Program-made: the position numbers and the translations under genes
Part shown: positions 37,783-47,160 of the stretch, in pieces
How the letters are laid out: every line of letters starts with the position of its first letter
Numbering within the stretch: the first letter of the stretch is position 1
Notes under the pieces: generated by a model
Told to the model about the DNA's origin: nothing
What the model saw: only the letters and a program-made list of their open reading frames with translations
The model's database searches: none
Source of the DNA: Cellvibrionaceae bacterium
GTDB taxonomy: Bacteria; Pseudomonadota; Gammaproteobacteria; Pseudomonadales; Cellvibrionaceae
NCBI GenBank assembly: GCA_021151825.1
Contig: JAGKWQ010000004.1
Coordinates: 186,001 to 250,000 of the forward strand
Length of the DNA: 64,000 nt
Reading direction: 5' to 3'

Positions 37783-38736
37783 CTATTCCTTATTGCTGAA
37801 TGCTAGAAAAAGAGCATCAAATATCGACGTTGCAGCAAGTAAAAGCTGATCGTCATCATTGATACTATCGCGTAACCCCCACAAAATTTGCTCCAATCCG
37901 CTGGCTTCTTGCGGTTGGAATCCTCCAGCATCCAGATAATGAATAATTGCAGCCAGGCGTTTCAACTCGGGCTGCTCCAATGTAAAGCTGGCAAGTAATA
38001 CTTCGAAGGAAACCAAATTGTCGATGTGTGTAAAGCGAGCACCGTCAAAATCAAATCCCAATGCATCAGGTGGGCAATCTGCGGGCGACTCCAGCCACAA
38101 AAAACTTGCCTCTTTATCAATAAAACGCTGAATTAGCCATGCACTGGCGAGTCGATCTACCCAGGGGCGTTTGCGCGTTGCCCACTGGCGCTGTTGATAA
38201 TCTTCAATAGAGAGCAGTTTAATTTCGCCGGTTTGTGTGTTTGGTTCATCGGGGAATAGTTGCCGATGCAAGGTTTTTTCCAAGGATTGCAATGCATCCT
38301 GTAATTGAATTTGCTTATCATTAGGAAAAAAATCGACTGCCACTATAGATGCAAAAGTTTTTCGTAGTTTACGTAACTGTTTGAGTGAATCGGCTATTTG
38401 TTGTTGTGACAGGAGTTGCTGTAGTTGCGTTAGGTCTATTAATACATTTTCATAATCAGTCGTACGATCAAATAGCGAAATAAGGTCTTGGGATTGGCTG
38501 TGCGCATCAAGTAAGTTTTTTTCAGGTTCCGTGATAAAGACCTGGGCTGTCCCTTGATTTAAATGCACATCTTGCGCAATACCAGCCAGCAACTGTTGAT
38601 GTGCTTCGGTCTCAGGTAGCAAGTAAACGCCGTCCCGCAACACTGCGGCACCAGACGACTTAATGGTCCTCCAAACTCTCATACGAGCAGTAGCGTTAGA
38701 GGTAGGTAGTGAGAGAATAAGTAATATCCACTTCAT
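37783..38736 (-). CDS. chrB: Chromate-resistance protein ChrB
   Basis: The protein has about 317 residues. Its N-terminal part (SLPTSNATARMRVWRTIKSSGAAVLRDGVYLLP) and C-terminal domain (WATRKRPWVDRLASAWLIQRFID and DFDGARFTHIDNLVSFEVLL) match the ChrB family, which is reported to act as a chromate-responsive regulator of chrA. The ATG at 38736 is preferred over a TTG at 38757. The operon order chrB-chrA is the common one. A TonB-dependent receptor gene ends 81 bases upstream. Confidence 0.9.
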   Translation of the reverse strand: MKWILLILSLPTSNATARMRVWRTIKSSGAAVLRDGVYLLPETEAHQQLLAGIAQDVHLNQGTAQVFITEPEKNLLDAHSQSQDLISLFDRTTDYENVLIDLTQLQQLLSQQQIADSLKQLRKLRKTFASIVAVDFFPNDKQIQLQDALQSLEKTLHRQLFPDEPNTQTGEIKLLSIEDYQQRQWATRKRPWVDRLASAWLIQRFIDKEASFLWLESPADCPPDALGFDFDGARFTHIDNLVSFEVLLASFTLEQPELKRLAAIIHYLDAGGFQPQEASGLEQILWGLRDSINDDDQLLLAATSIFDALFLAFSNKE

Positions 38737-38816
38737 TTTTTGTAGAGTATGTTGCAAAAAATTGAAATGAGTATTACTTATTTTATAAGGGAAATCAAAC
38801 TCTGCCCTATGGCAGG

Positions 38817-40925
38817 TTAAAATCTGTACTCAACCTTTGCACGTAATGTGCGCGGTTCTGCAGGGTGGTAATGCAGATCTTCTACGCCTTCTTCGGGTTC
38901 ACCGGGCAAGCGTGAAGCGTAGTAGTAGTCGATATCGTGTTCATCGCTATCGAGCAAGTTATGAATTTCCAATTCGATCGTCGTTTTTTCCCAGCGATAA
39001 CCCACGCCAAGGTTCACCGTGCTGGTTGAGTCCGCCTTTATTTGATCAAAACTTTCCAGCACACGCGCACCAAAGTAGCGATAGCGTAATGACCCTTGTA
39101 AACCATTATTGTTGCCGCCGTAACTGATCCCCGTACTGGCCACAAAAGGCACAGAGCCATCTACATATTTGCCTTCTTCCTGCGTGTTCTCGCTAAAACG
39201 TGCACGGGTCCAGGCTAATTCCACATCCAGATTCCATGAGGAATCAAACCAGAAATAACTCGCAACTTCTGCGCCGGTGCGTTCGGAGGCACGGCTTGCT
39301 TCGTTGTGGCCGGCATCGCCGATAAAAATTAATTCCGATTCGGATTCCAGATACCACAGTGAGGTAGAAATATTAAAGCGCTGCTGATCAAACAAGCGCA
39401 CACCAATTTCTGCACCTTTGGACGGCACAATTAATTCAACCGCATCGGCAGGTTCTAACGAAACCGGATCAACAGTGAGTGTTGCACCGCGCGCATCGTT
39501 GGAATGAAAACCTTGGCCGGCATTAATAAAGCCTTCGAGTTGATCACTAAATAAGTAAGTGGCACCGGCCTTCAGGCTAAATTTTCCTTGCGATGCATCA
39601 CCGCTGTTTTCATTAATATTGCTGCTTACATCAACTGTGAAATAATCGTAACGGCCACCTAAATGCGCACTGAATTTATCGGTAACACTGATTGTACTTT
39701 GCGCAAAAATTCCACCGGATGCTTCATCAACAGAATCTTCACGCACAGTGCTGATAGTTTCACGAGTTTTGGTTTTATATAAGCCGACTTTACCGATATC
39801 GTCATAACGAAATTCACCGCCGATTACAGTAGCAACCGGTTTGCCTAGCCACTCTGATTCCGAATGCCGGGAGAGTGCACCACCATAAATATTGCGTTCA
39901 TCTTCTTGTTTGTATTGATCCCCATTAACGGGATCATCCAGGAAATAGGTAAAGTCAGCGATGAGTTGCAAATCGGAATGAATTGCATAGGCATTGGCTT
40001 TCCAGGATTGATTATTCCATTGGCTGGATAAACTGTAACGACTGGATTCACCGTTGTTGGTGGTGTTGAGTGAGCCGTATTCGTCAATAATACCTTGTTC
40101 AACAGCGCGCGCTGGAATTTGGTCGGGCGAATTCCAGCTATTGTCGTAACCCATTACGGTGAGCGTAAAATTTCCATCCGTTAACGGATTAATATAACGT
40201 GCGTTAACGGCAGTTTTATCAACATCTTCATTCAAACTTGTCCAGGGACCATCGGAAACCTGCCGTTCTGCGCCTAACAATAATCGGCCTTGGGGTAGCT
40301 CAACTTCGCCTGCGCTTAATAAGCGGCCATAATTATTTTCACCACCGGTAAATGCCAACACATTTTCGTTCAGGCGATTTTTGAGTTTGAAAGCTGCTGC
40401 GCCCGCTCCGGAAAAATCACCCACTTCGGCATAATAAGCCCCTTTGCGATAATCAATACTACCAACCAACTCGGGAATAATAAAATTCAAATCAGTGTAA
40501 CCCTGGCCGTGGCCGTGGGTACGCATATTGATCGGCATTCCATCGATACTGCTATTAAAATCAGTGCCGTGATCGAGGTTAAATCCACGCAAAAAATATT
40601 GGTTTGCTTTGCCGGAACCACTGTGTTGCGTAACGACCATGCCGGGCACAAATTCCAATATTTCTCCCGTGCGCAATACCGGACGATTTTCGATATCTGC
40701 ACTACCTACTGTACCTTCTGCCGCAGAAAGTTTTTTCCCGATCTGATTTACCTGATGACCAAGAACTACCACAGTTTCCAATTGGGTATTTTTTGTATCT
40801 GCTTTTGCTGTTATTGCCGATGCATTGTTATTGCTCTGACCATCCGCTGCAAAGGAATGTGTCGCACCAGCAGCAATTGCCAATGCAAACGGTAAAGGTT
40901 TTAAGGGAAATTTTTTCATGGACAT
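38817..40925 (-). CDS. TonB-dependent outer-membrane receptor
   Basis: This receptor of about 702 residues has a signal peptide (basic MKKFPLKPLP, hydrophobic core, ending SFA), a plug domain with a TonB-box-like ETVVVLGH start, LRGFNLDHGTDFNSSIDGMP and an unusual THGHGQGYTDLNF loop, then a 22-strand barrel ending in a C-terminal aromatic (VEYRF). Three His or Gln residues in the THGHGQ loop could coordinate a ligand. The substrate cannot be assigned. The ATG at 40925 has AGG close upstream; a TTG at 40946 is less likely. It is followed by chrBA on the same strand. Confidence 0.92.
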   Translation of the reverse strand: MSMKKFPLKPLPFALAIAAGATHSFAADGQSNNNASAITAKADTKNTQLETVVVLGHQVNQIGKKLSAAEGTVGSADIENRPVLRTGEILEFVPGMVVTQHSGSGKANQYFLRGFNLDHGTDFNSSIDGMPINMRTHGHGQGYTDLNFIIPELVGSIDYRKGAYYAEVGDFSGAGAAAFKLKNRLNENVLAFTGGENNYGRLLSAGEVELPQGRLLLGAERQVSDGPWTSLNEDVDKTAVNARYINPLTDGNFTLTVMGYDNSWNSPDQIPARAVEQGIIDEYGSLNTTNNGESSRYSLSSQWNNQSWKANAYAIHSDLQLIADFTYFLDDPVNGDQYKQEDERNIYGGALSRHSESEWLGKPVATVIGGEFRYDDIGKVGLYKTKTRETISTVREDSVDEASGGIFAQSTISVTDKFSAHLGGRYDYFTVDVSSNINENSGDASQGKFSLKAGATYLFSDQLEGFINAGQGFHSNDARGATLTVDPVSLEPADAVELIVPSKGAEIGVRLFDQQRFNISTSLWYLESESELIFIGDAGHNEASRASERTGAEVASYFWFDSSWNLDVELAWTRARFSENTQEEGKYVDGSVPFVASTGISYGGNNNGLQGSLRYRYFGARVLESFDQIKADSTSTVNLGVGYRWEKTTIELEIHNLLDSDEHDIDYYYASRLPGEPEEGVEDLHYHPAEPRTLRAKVEYRF

Positions 40926-41102
40926 CAACCTGAGAGTAAAAACCAAGAAGTAATTGGCGATACCCCAGAATGTGCATAATGAAACAGGGAATCCAGTTAA
41001 GTACGGTTATATCTGCTGAAATTAACGTTAACCCTGAATAGCAAAGTACATATTGCAGTGAGTGTGCTTGTCAGAACTTAAGTTTTGATTGATATATAAA
41101 CA

Positions 41103-41118
41103 GGAATAAATTTATTCC
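41103..41118. other. 16-bp perfect palindrome at the end of the ToxR-like gene
   Basis: GGAATAAATTTATTCC is a perfect palindrome lying 6 bases past the ToxR-like stop codon. It could be a weak terminator or an operator for the receptor gene, whose start lies 178 bases away in the same direction of transcription. No T run follows. Confidence 0.4.
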
Positions 41119-41123
41119 GGCAA

Positions 41124-42371
41124 TTATTTTATGGGCGTTCGGGGTTGAATACTTACGGGTTGCGCAGCGCCAACGTTATGTCCAACGGCATTTGCCTGAT
41201 AAACAGCTTCAAAAAAAGACGAGGGTTTTTTTTCTGCAATAGTTTCCAGTGCGTTGGCATCGCTGGCGATGTTAGCCAATTCAATTAATCCGGAATCACG
41301 CAGGCCCGCGATAATCACGAAACGATTATTCGCTGGCCCGGTAAAGCTGGCAAGGTAGGCGTAATGCTGTTGGGTATTAGCAGGCGCGCCGGGAATTCCG
41401 CGCGCATTGATGTAACGTGTTCCTGTTTCTTTATCAACTAACTCATCAAAACCGCTCTCACCGATTGTGAAATGGGATTGTGCAAATACCTGGTCGGATA
41501 ATAAACCTAAACCACTTAAATGGCCGATATAAACAATATTATTATTGCGTAATTGTTCGATGGTTAATTGTGAAGCCATGATTGTTTGCACCGGATTTTC
41601 GGTGTTATTAATAATAGGGCTTATTTTAGTGAGTGCTTGCGCAGAACTGGTGGGTAGGTAACTTAGCCCTATATCAAATTTATATTCCGCTTGTTCAGGA
41701 TACAGTTGTAAATAACTGGCAAGATCGATGGGGGAATTAATATCAAAATCACGCACCAACCGGTTTACATTGGAACCGTTTTCGCTTTCGGCAAAAATAT
41801 AATAATCACCCAATACCATTAGTGTGGGTTTGTTATCGGCGAGTAACGGTTGCCATAAGATGCTGTTGCGAACCTGAGTGAGGCTTGATGGTGCGGGCCA
41901 AAAATATAGCAGTGCGAAATTAACTACAAGCAGAGTAACAATAACACCACCCAAAAGCTGGTTGGTGATGCGAATCCCGGGTAAAGCGGTTTGGAGTGTG
42001 GCATTTTCCTTAGTGTATTGAATATCATCCTGCGCTTGTAATACAAAGCGATATTCCCCTTTGGGTAATTGCAATCGGTGAGAAAAAGCCTTTCCTTCAA
42101 CGCCATAAAATTCATCGAGTTTACGTCGTAATTTATGCATGTAAACACGAACGAGTGCATCCTGGGTTACATCGAAACTCTCTTCGCGGCCCAAACCTTC
42201 AATCGCAATTTCCAATTCCTTGGGTGTTTTGTTATCCAAATAACATTGATAAAGGTATTCAAATAAACTGTGAAGATGAGTGCTGCGGGCAAGAATGCCG
42301 CTTGAACGAATTCGCGCGGCATGAATTTCCAATTGCTGTGATGCACTGTCGTTGTCGATTCGTGGTTGCAT
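41124..42371 (-). CDS. ToxR-like membrane-bound winged-helix regulator
   Basis: Of 415 residues, 1-120 form a DNA-binding-like region (HSLFEYLYQCYLDNKTPKEL, VYMHKLRRKLDEFYG, LPKGEYRF) of the kind fused to TolB-like and cyclase regulators. A single membrane helix lies at about 140-160 (LLGGVIVTLLVVNFALLYFW), and the remaining 255 residues would be periplasmic. The layout is like ToxR one-component regulators that sense a periplasmic signal. It begins 10 bases after the sigma-54 activator gene and is likely in the same operon. The signal and targets are unknown. Confidence 0.78.
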   Translation of the reverse strand: MQPRIDNDSASQQLEIHAARIRSSGILARSTHLHSLFEYLYQCYLDNKTPKELEIAIEGLGREESFDVTQDALVRVYMHKLRRKLDEFYGVEGKAFSHRLQLPKGEYRFVLQAQDDIQYTKENATLQTALPGIRITNQLLGGVIVTLLVVNFALLYFWPAPSSLTQVRNSILWQPLLADNKPTLMVLGDYYIFAESENGSNVNRLVRDFDINSPIDLASYLQLYPEQAEYKFDIGLSYLPTSSAQALTKISPIINNTENPVQTIMASQLTIEQLRNNNIVYIGHLSGLGLLSDQVFAQSHFTIGESGFDELVDKETGTRYINARGIPGAPANTQQHYAYLASFTGPANNRFVIIAGLRDSGLIELANIASDANALETIAEKKPSSFFEAVYQANAVGHNVGAAQPVSIQPRTPIK

Positions 42372-42381
42372 CGTTTAAACA

Positions 42382-43659
42382 TTAACTCGCAAAACTGGAT
42401 TCCAGCGATGATAATTCCTGTTCATTATCCAACGTATGATGATCAATATTTTTGCTAAACCCTGAATCAACCAGCAAACCATGGCGCTTTAACAGTGTGC
42501 GCATTACGTTGCGGGAAATTCCCAGCAATGCAGATGCATGCACCTGGTTTGAGCGAACATGGGAAAAAGCTTCATGCACAATCAAGCTTTCCAGGTTATC
42601 AAAATGATTGCCATTGCCTTGTTCGCTGAACAAGCGGCGCAATTGTTTGGCAATTGCTGTCATCGGATCATCGCTATCACCTGAACCTGTACCATTGGAA
42701 TTGGCCGCGTGATTGCCGAAACCATTGGAATAATTACCGCCGGAATAAGGCAATGCACTAGCACCTTGTGGTGGTTGCTGCGCAAATTGCGGTGCATGAA
42801 CTGGCTGTGCCACTTGTTGGAAATTATTGCCTGTATTCCAACCACCGGTCACTTTTAAATGTGATGCTTCAATTTTATCTCCACTGGCAACCAGCAACGC
42901 AAAATGCACCACGTTTTCCAATTCGCGAATATTACCCGGCCATCCATAGTGCAATAACAATTCAGCTGCTTGCGGTGAAAACTGCGGCAAGCGATGCCCC
43001 ATTTTTTGTGCATAGGTTTTTAAAAAATGCTCAGCTAATGGCATTACATCACCCGGGCGTTCGCGCAATGGAGGTAATTTCACGTGTGCGATATTAATAC
43101 GGTATAACAAATCGCGGCGAAAGTGCCCGGCGGATACGGCGTAATCCAGATCCACATTGGTTGCAGCAACCAGGCGCACATTGACCGGAATTGATTTGCG
43201 CGAGCCGATACGCACAACTTCTTTTTCCTGTAATACGCGCAGGAGTTTTACCTGCAAAGGCAGAGGCAAGTCACCAATCTCGTCGAGAAATAACGTGCCT
43301 TCGTTAGCAGCTTCAAACCAGCCTTCGCGTTTGCCCACTGCGCCGGTAAATGCACCGGCCTCGTGACCAAATAATTCACTCTCTGCCAATTGATCGCTAA
43401 TAGCGCCGCAGTTAACGGCAAGGAACGGGCCTTTGCGTCCGCTTAATAAATGGATGTGGCGCGCGACCAATTCTTTACCTGTCCCTGTTTCACCACCAAT
43501 TAACACTGGCGCTTCACTGGGCGCAATTCGCTCGATGTATTCGAGCAGCGTTGCAGATATAGGATCGGAAAAGACCAAGGCTTTTGCCCTCACCGATAAT
43601 GGTTGCGCATTGCCTCCTTCCAGGGATAAAAGAACCGGTTGTTTAAGTTCCTGGCTCAC
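42382..43659 (-). CDS. Sigma-54-dependent transcriptional activator, SfnR-type
   Basis: A short N-terminal region (about 45 residues, no receiver or other sensor domain) leads directly into the AAA+ module with Walker A GETGTGKE, the sigma-54-contacting GAFTGA loop and Walker B LFLDEIGD. A Gln/Asn/Gly-rich linker of about 60 residues separates this from a Fis-type DNA-binding domain (SNQVHASALLGISRNVMRTLLKRH). The N-terminal pattern SLEGGNAQPLSVRAKALVFSDP resembles SfnR, which in pseudomonads drives organosulfur-use genes under sulfur limitation. Gene location beside cysAWT supports this; the name SfnR is inference. Confidence 0.9.
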   Translation of the reverse strand: MSQELKQPVLLSLEGGNAQPLSVRAKALVFSDPISATLLEYIERIAPSEAPVLIGGETGTGKELVARHIHLLSGRKGPFLAVNCGAISDQLAESELFGHEAGAFTGAVGKREGWFEAANEGTLFLDEIGDLPLPLQVKLLRVLQEKEVVRIGSRKSIPVNVRLVAATNVDLDYAVSAGHFRRDLLYRINIAHVKLPPLRERPGDVMPLAEHFLKTYAQKMGHRLPQFSPQAAELLLHYGWPGNIRELENVVHFALLVASGDKIEASHLKVTGGWNTGNNFQQVAQPVHAPQFAQQPPQGASALPYSGGNYSNGFGNHAANSNGTGSGDSDDPMTAIAKQLRRLFSEQGNGNHFDNLESLIVHEAFSHVRSNQVHASALLGISRNVMRTLLKRHGLLVDSGFSKNIDHHTLDNEQELSSLESSFAS

Positions 43660-44078
43660 GATGATTCCTCAAAAAGTTTTTAGCCCAAATAGAGTTGTTA
43701 TAACGTGTTGGTGTATCGAACCGTAATGACCGTTTGTTAATTTTTTTGTAACGCTCTTAACTTTTAATGGCACGCTAACGTAACGCTAAAAAATCAAGTA
43801 TTAATTACTAACTGGTAAATTTATGTAAGCATTCTATGCGTTAAATTGCACACTTAAGAAGGAATTTAAATCTATAAACTTATAACAAAATTGATAACGA
43901 GAGGAATTGGATGAAACACAGTGGAGAAAGAGGTTTTTGGTGCATTGTTCAATGCAGGAATGATGAAATAAATGGCAAATTGCTGCAAAAAAGCGCGTTT
44001 TCGGCGTTTTGAAAATTTTTTGGAAAATAAAAAAAGGCGGAGACTTTCGTCACCGCCCTGAAGACACACAAGGGGAAT
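43660..44078. other. Noncoding gap between the cysA operon and the sigma-54 activator
   Basis: These 419 AT-rich bases contain the terminator of the cys operon (next entry) and presumably the promoter of the activator gene. I see no sigma-54-type promoter and no convincing gene. Short ORFs present are low-complexity. Confidence 0.5.
44036..44057 (-). terminator. Intrinsic terminator of the cysTWA operon
   Basis: On the minus strand GGCGGTGAC, a GAAA loop and GTCTCCGCC form a 9-bp stem with one T-T mismatch, followed by seven T residues. It lies 22 bases past the cysA stop. Confidence 0.9.
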
Positions 44079-45137
44079 TTACTTCTGCAAAAAGATTTTG
44101 GAGTTGGTTGGACGTGCAAATACCCGGGCACCAACGCTGAGATTAAGCGAACGTTCTTGCGCGCGCGGTAGTTCTACATGCAACACATCGCTATTGAGTT
44201 GATGTTGCAGCTCAATACGCAATACTGAGCCAGCAGTGCTCACATGGGCCACTTGTGCAGCGATAGAACCATCAGTGGGTTGTTCACTCAATTCAATGTC
44301 ATGCGGGCGCACATACGCAATGGCAGCCTGGTCATTGATTCCATCGTGTTCAGGTGCGGGCAATTTATAATCGCCGATATGTGCCCAGCCATCATTCACA
44401 CGGCTGTGGAATAAATTCACCTGACCAATAAAATCGTATACAAATGGACTGGCCGGATTGTTGTAAATATCATCTGGTGTACCAATTTGTTCGATCTTGC
44501 CTTTATTGAGAACCACAATTTTGTCGGCCACTTCCATGGCTTCTTCCTGATCGTGCGTTACAAAAATAGATGTAATATGTAATTCATCGTGCAAGCGACG
44601 CAACCAACGGCGCAAATCCTTGCGGACTTTTGCATCCAGCGCACCAAAAGGTTCATCCAATAATAAAACTTTAGGTTCAACCGCGAGCGCACGTGCCAAG
44701 GCGATACGTTGACGCTGGCCCCCGGACAATTGGTGCGGGTAGCGATCTGCCAACCAATCCAGTTGTACCAGTTCCAGTAATTCATGGACACGCTTGTTAA
44801 TGAATTCTTTGCTCGGACGTGTTTCTTTTGGACGAACGGTTAAACCAAAGGCGACATTATCGAATACGGTCATATGGCGGAAGAGTGCGTAATGTTGGAA
44901 GACAAAGCCAACGTTGCGCTCGCGTACGTGTACGTTGGTTGCGTCTTCACCATGGAACAACACATTGCCTGCATCCGGATTTTCCAGGCCGGCAATAATA
45001 CGCAGCAGTGTGGTTTTCCCGCAGCCGGACGGGCCAAGCAGGGCAACCAGTTCACCGGTTGGGAAATCCAGGGAGACGTTATTTAACGCCGTAAAATTGC
45101 CAAAATGTTTATGTAAGTTGCGGACTTGAATGCTCAT
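44079..45137 (-). CDS. cysA: Sulfate/thiosulfate ABC transporter ATP-binding protein
   Basis: The 352-residue ATPase powers sulfate import. Walker A is GPSGCGKTT, the ABC signature LSGGQRQRIALARALA, Walker B VLLLDEPFGALD, with the H-loop in THDQEEA. The C-terminal extension after residue 240 is the TOBE-like region usual in CysA. It is the last gene of the sbp-cysT-cysW-cysA unit. Confidence 0.96.
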   Translation of the reverse strand: MSIQVRNLHKHFGNFTALNNVSLDFPTGELVALLGPSGCGKTTLLRIIAGLENPDAGNVLFHGEDATNVHVRERNVGFVFQHYALFRHMTVFDNVAFGLTVRPKETRPSKEFINKRVHELLELVQLDWLADRYPHQLSGGQRQRIALARALAVEPKVLLLDEPFGALDAKVRKDLRRWLRRLHDELHITSIFVTHDQEEAMEVADKIVVLNKGKIEQIGTPDDIYNNPASPFVYDFIGQVNLFHSRVNDGWAHIGDYKLPAPEHDGINDQAAIAYVRPHDIELSEQPTDGSIAAQVAHVSTAGSVLRIELQHQLNSDVLHVELPRAQERSLNLSVGARVFARPTNSKIFLQK

Positions 45138-45207
45138 AGAGTTTTCTCGTTAATTAAGAGTTCGCGCAAATAAATCGACTATTGTTCGTTGGGTATTGTT
45201 CATTGAG

Positions 45208-46104
45208 TTATTGAGCATTTGCCGCACGCACGGCCAGCTCATGTTCACGCGCTGCTTTCCATTCAAGCAGGCTCTTCAATACCAGTGTTACTAATGCCAG
45301 GAGTGCTAACAAAGAAGCAACGGCAAAAGCTGCAGCAAATTGATATTCGTTGTACAAAATTTCAATATGCAAAGGCAATGTATTGGTTTGTTCGCGAATT
45401 TTTCCAGATACCACACTCACCGCACCAAATTCACCCATTGCACGCGCATTACACAAAATCATGCCGTAGAGCAGGGCCCATTTCACCGATGGTAATGTGA
45501 CTCGCCAAAACATTTTCCAACCGTTGGCACCGAGGGTAATCGCTGCTTCTTCTTGTTCTTTACCTTGCTCTTGCATCAATGGAATTAATTCGCGTGCAAC
45601 AAACGGAAAAGTAATAAACACAGTAGCGAGTACGATACCGGGAACAGCAAACATAATTTGAATATCATGGTCGCCAAGCCATGGGCCAAAAAACCCCTGG
45701 CGACCAAACAGCAACATATAAATCAAACCGGCGATCACGGGCGAAACAGCGAAAGGCAAATCGATCAGGGTAATCACAAATTGTTTACCGCGGAAATCGA
45801 ATTTAGCGATTGCCCATGCGGCTGCCAAGCCAAAAATAACATTACAAGGTACAGCAATACCGGCGGCGATAAGCGTTAGCTTTATCGCATGTGCCGCTGC
45901 CGGTTCGCTTACTGATGCCAGATAAACATCAATACCCTTGGCAAAGGCTTCTTTAAACACGACGACTAAAGGCAAAAATAAAAATAGCGCTAAAAATGTT
46001 AACGCAGTGGTAATCAAAACAATGCGCACCCAGGGAGCTTCACTGGTGGCGGCATGAGCAGTACCGGTTTTGCGGTTACCTAATGATGAAATTGCACCAG
46101 CCAT
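45208..46104 (-). CDS. cysW: Sulfate ABC transporter permease CysW
   Basis: The 298-residue permease has about six helices and the cytoplasmic EAA loop EEAAITLGANGWKMFWRVTLPSV. It forms the membrane channel with CysT. The ATG at 46104 has a perfect AGGAGG 8 bases upstream; an earlier in-frame codon at 46134 is not needed. Two bases separate it from the cysT stop. Confidence 0.95.
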   Translation of the reverse strand: MAGAISSLGNRKTGTAHAATSEAPWVRIVLITTALTFLALFLFLPLVVVFKEAFAKGIDVYLASVSEPAAAHAIKLTLIAAGIAVPCNVIFGLAAAWAIAKFDFRGKQFVITLIDLPFAVSPVIAGLIYMLLFGRQGFFGPWLGDHDIQIMFAVPGIVLATVFITFPFVARELIPLMQEQGKEQEEAAITLGANGWKMFWRVTLPSVKWALLYGMILCNARAMGEFGAVSVVSGKIREQTNTLPLHIEILYNEYQFAAAFAVASLLALLALVTLVLKSLLEWKAAREHELAVRAANAQ

Positions 46105-46106
46105 GA

Positions 46107-46991
46107 TCAGCCTCCTGTACGCTTGTGGCTCCAATGCTGGAGCAAGTTAATGAGTAATAATAAAACGAAAGAAAATACCAGCATGACCGTACCCAATGCC
46201 GCCGCACCGGCGTAATCGAACTGTTCCAGTTTGGTCATGATCAACAGCGGGGTAATTTCAGTTTTATAAGGCATATTGCCGCTGATAAAAACAACGGAAC
46301 CATACTCACCAATGGCACGCGCAAATGCGAGAGCGAATCCGGTTAAGAGTGATGGTAATAGGGCAGGTAGTAATACACGGCTAAAAGTTTGCCAGCGCGA
46401 TGCGCCCAAACTTGCGGCCGCTTCTTCAACTTCAGATTCGAGATCGGCCAATACCGGTTGAACTGTTCGCACAACAAATGGCAGCCCGATAAATGTCAGC
46501 GCAACAGTAACGCCTAACCAGGTGTAAGCAATTTTAATATCGGCGAGCCAAAACCATTGGCCAACCCAACCTTTGGTGGTGTAAAGCGCGGTGAGTGCAA
46601 TACCGGCAACGGCGGTGGGTAATGCAAACGGTAAATCAACCAGCGCATCAATGACGCGTTTGCCAAAAAAATCGTAACGCACTAATACCCAAGCGACGAT
46701 CAAACCAAAAAATAAATTAATACCGGCTGCGGTAAACGCTGCGCCGAATGTGAGTCTATAACTGGCGACTGAACGCGGATTACTAATGACGGCCCAGAGT
46801 TCTGGCCAGCTTAGCTCCAATGATTTAAGCACGAGTCCAGCGAGGGGGATAAATACAATCAGACTGGCGTAAAGTGCGGCGAGTCCGAGTGATAAACCAA
46901 AGCCCGGTAACACCGATTTTTTTACCCAGCGTTTTTTTGCACTGGGAAAAGGCGACGCTGTTGCAAGCGCCGTAGAGGTAATTTCACTCAT
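46107..46991 (-). CDS. cysT: Sulfate ABC transporter permease CysT
   Basis: This 294-residue permease with about six helices carries the EAA motif EEAAASLGASRWQTFSRVLLPAL and the DLPFALPTAVAGIAL segment of CysT/CysU. It pairs with CysW. The ATG at 46991 is preferred over the TTG at 46997. Between this gene and sbp lies a 154-base spacer with a GC-rich inverted-repeat element. Confidence 0.95.
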   Translation of the reverse strand: MSEITSTALATASPFPSAKKRWVKKSVLPGFGLSLGLAALYASLIVFIPLAGLVLKSLELSWPELWAVISNPRSVASYRLTFGAAFTAAGINLFFGLIVAWVLVRYDFFGKRVIDALVDLPFALPTAVAGIALTALYTTKGWVGQWFWLADIKIAYTWLGVTVALTFIGLPFVVRTVQPVLADLESEVEEAAASLGASRWQTFSRVLLPALLPSLLTGFALAFARAIGEYGSVVFISGNMPYKTEITPLLIMTKLEQFDYAGAAALGTVMLVFSFVLLLLINLLQHWSHKRTGG

Positions 46992-47037
46992 GTACAACTC
47001 TCTAATTTAGTACCTGTGGTCAGGAAACTGGTTTTTG

Positions 47038-47156
47038 AATCCCCTTAATCCCTCCCCAACCCTCCCTTTTTTAAAGGGAGGGAGTGTTTCCCCTTCGAAA
47101 AAGTTTGGGAGAGTAGCTCCTCCTCTTTGAGAAAGGGGAGGCGCCGGGAGGGGATT
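47038..47156. repeat. GC-rich inverted-repeat intergenic element
   Basis: The spacer between sbp and cysT holds a roughly 120-base element bounded by AATCCCC at 47038 and GGGGATT at 47150. Near the ends, CCCTCCCC pairs with GGGGAGG. It also contains CCCTCCC-(T/A)n-GGGAGGG at 47060-47082 and CTCCTC...GGGGAG near 47117-47140. Its composition is quite unlike its surroundings. Such C-rich/G-rich short elements occur in many copies in some genomes, often as non-autonomous repeats; copy number cannot be seen here. Confidence 0.6.
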
Positions 47157-47160
47157 TAAA

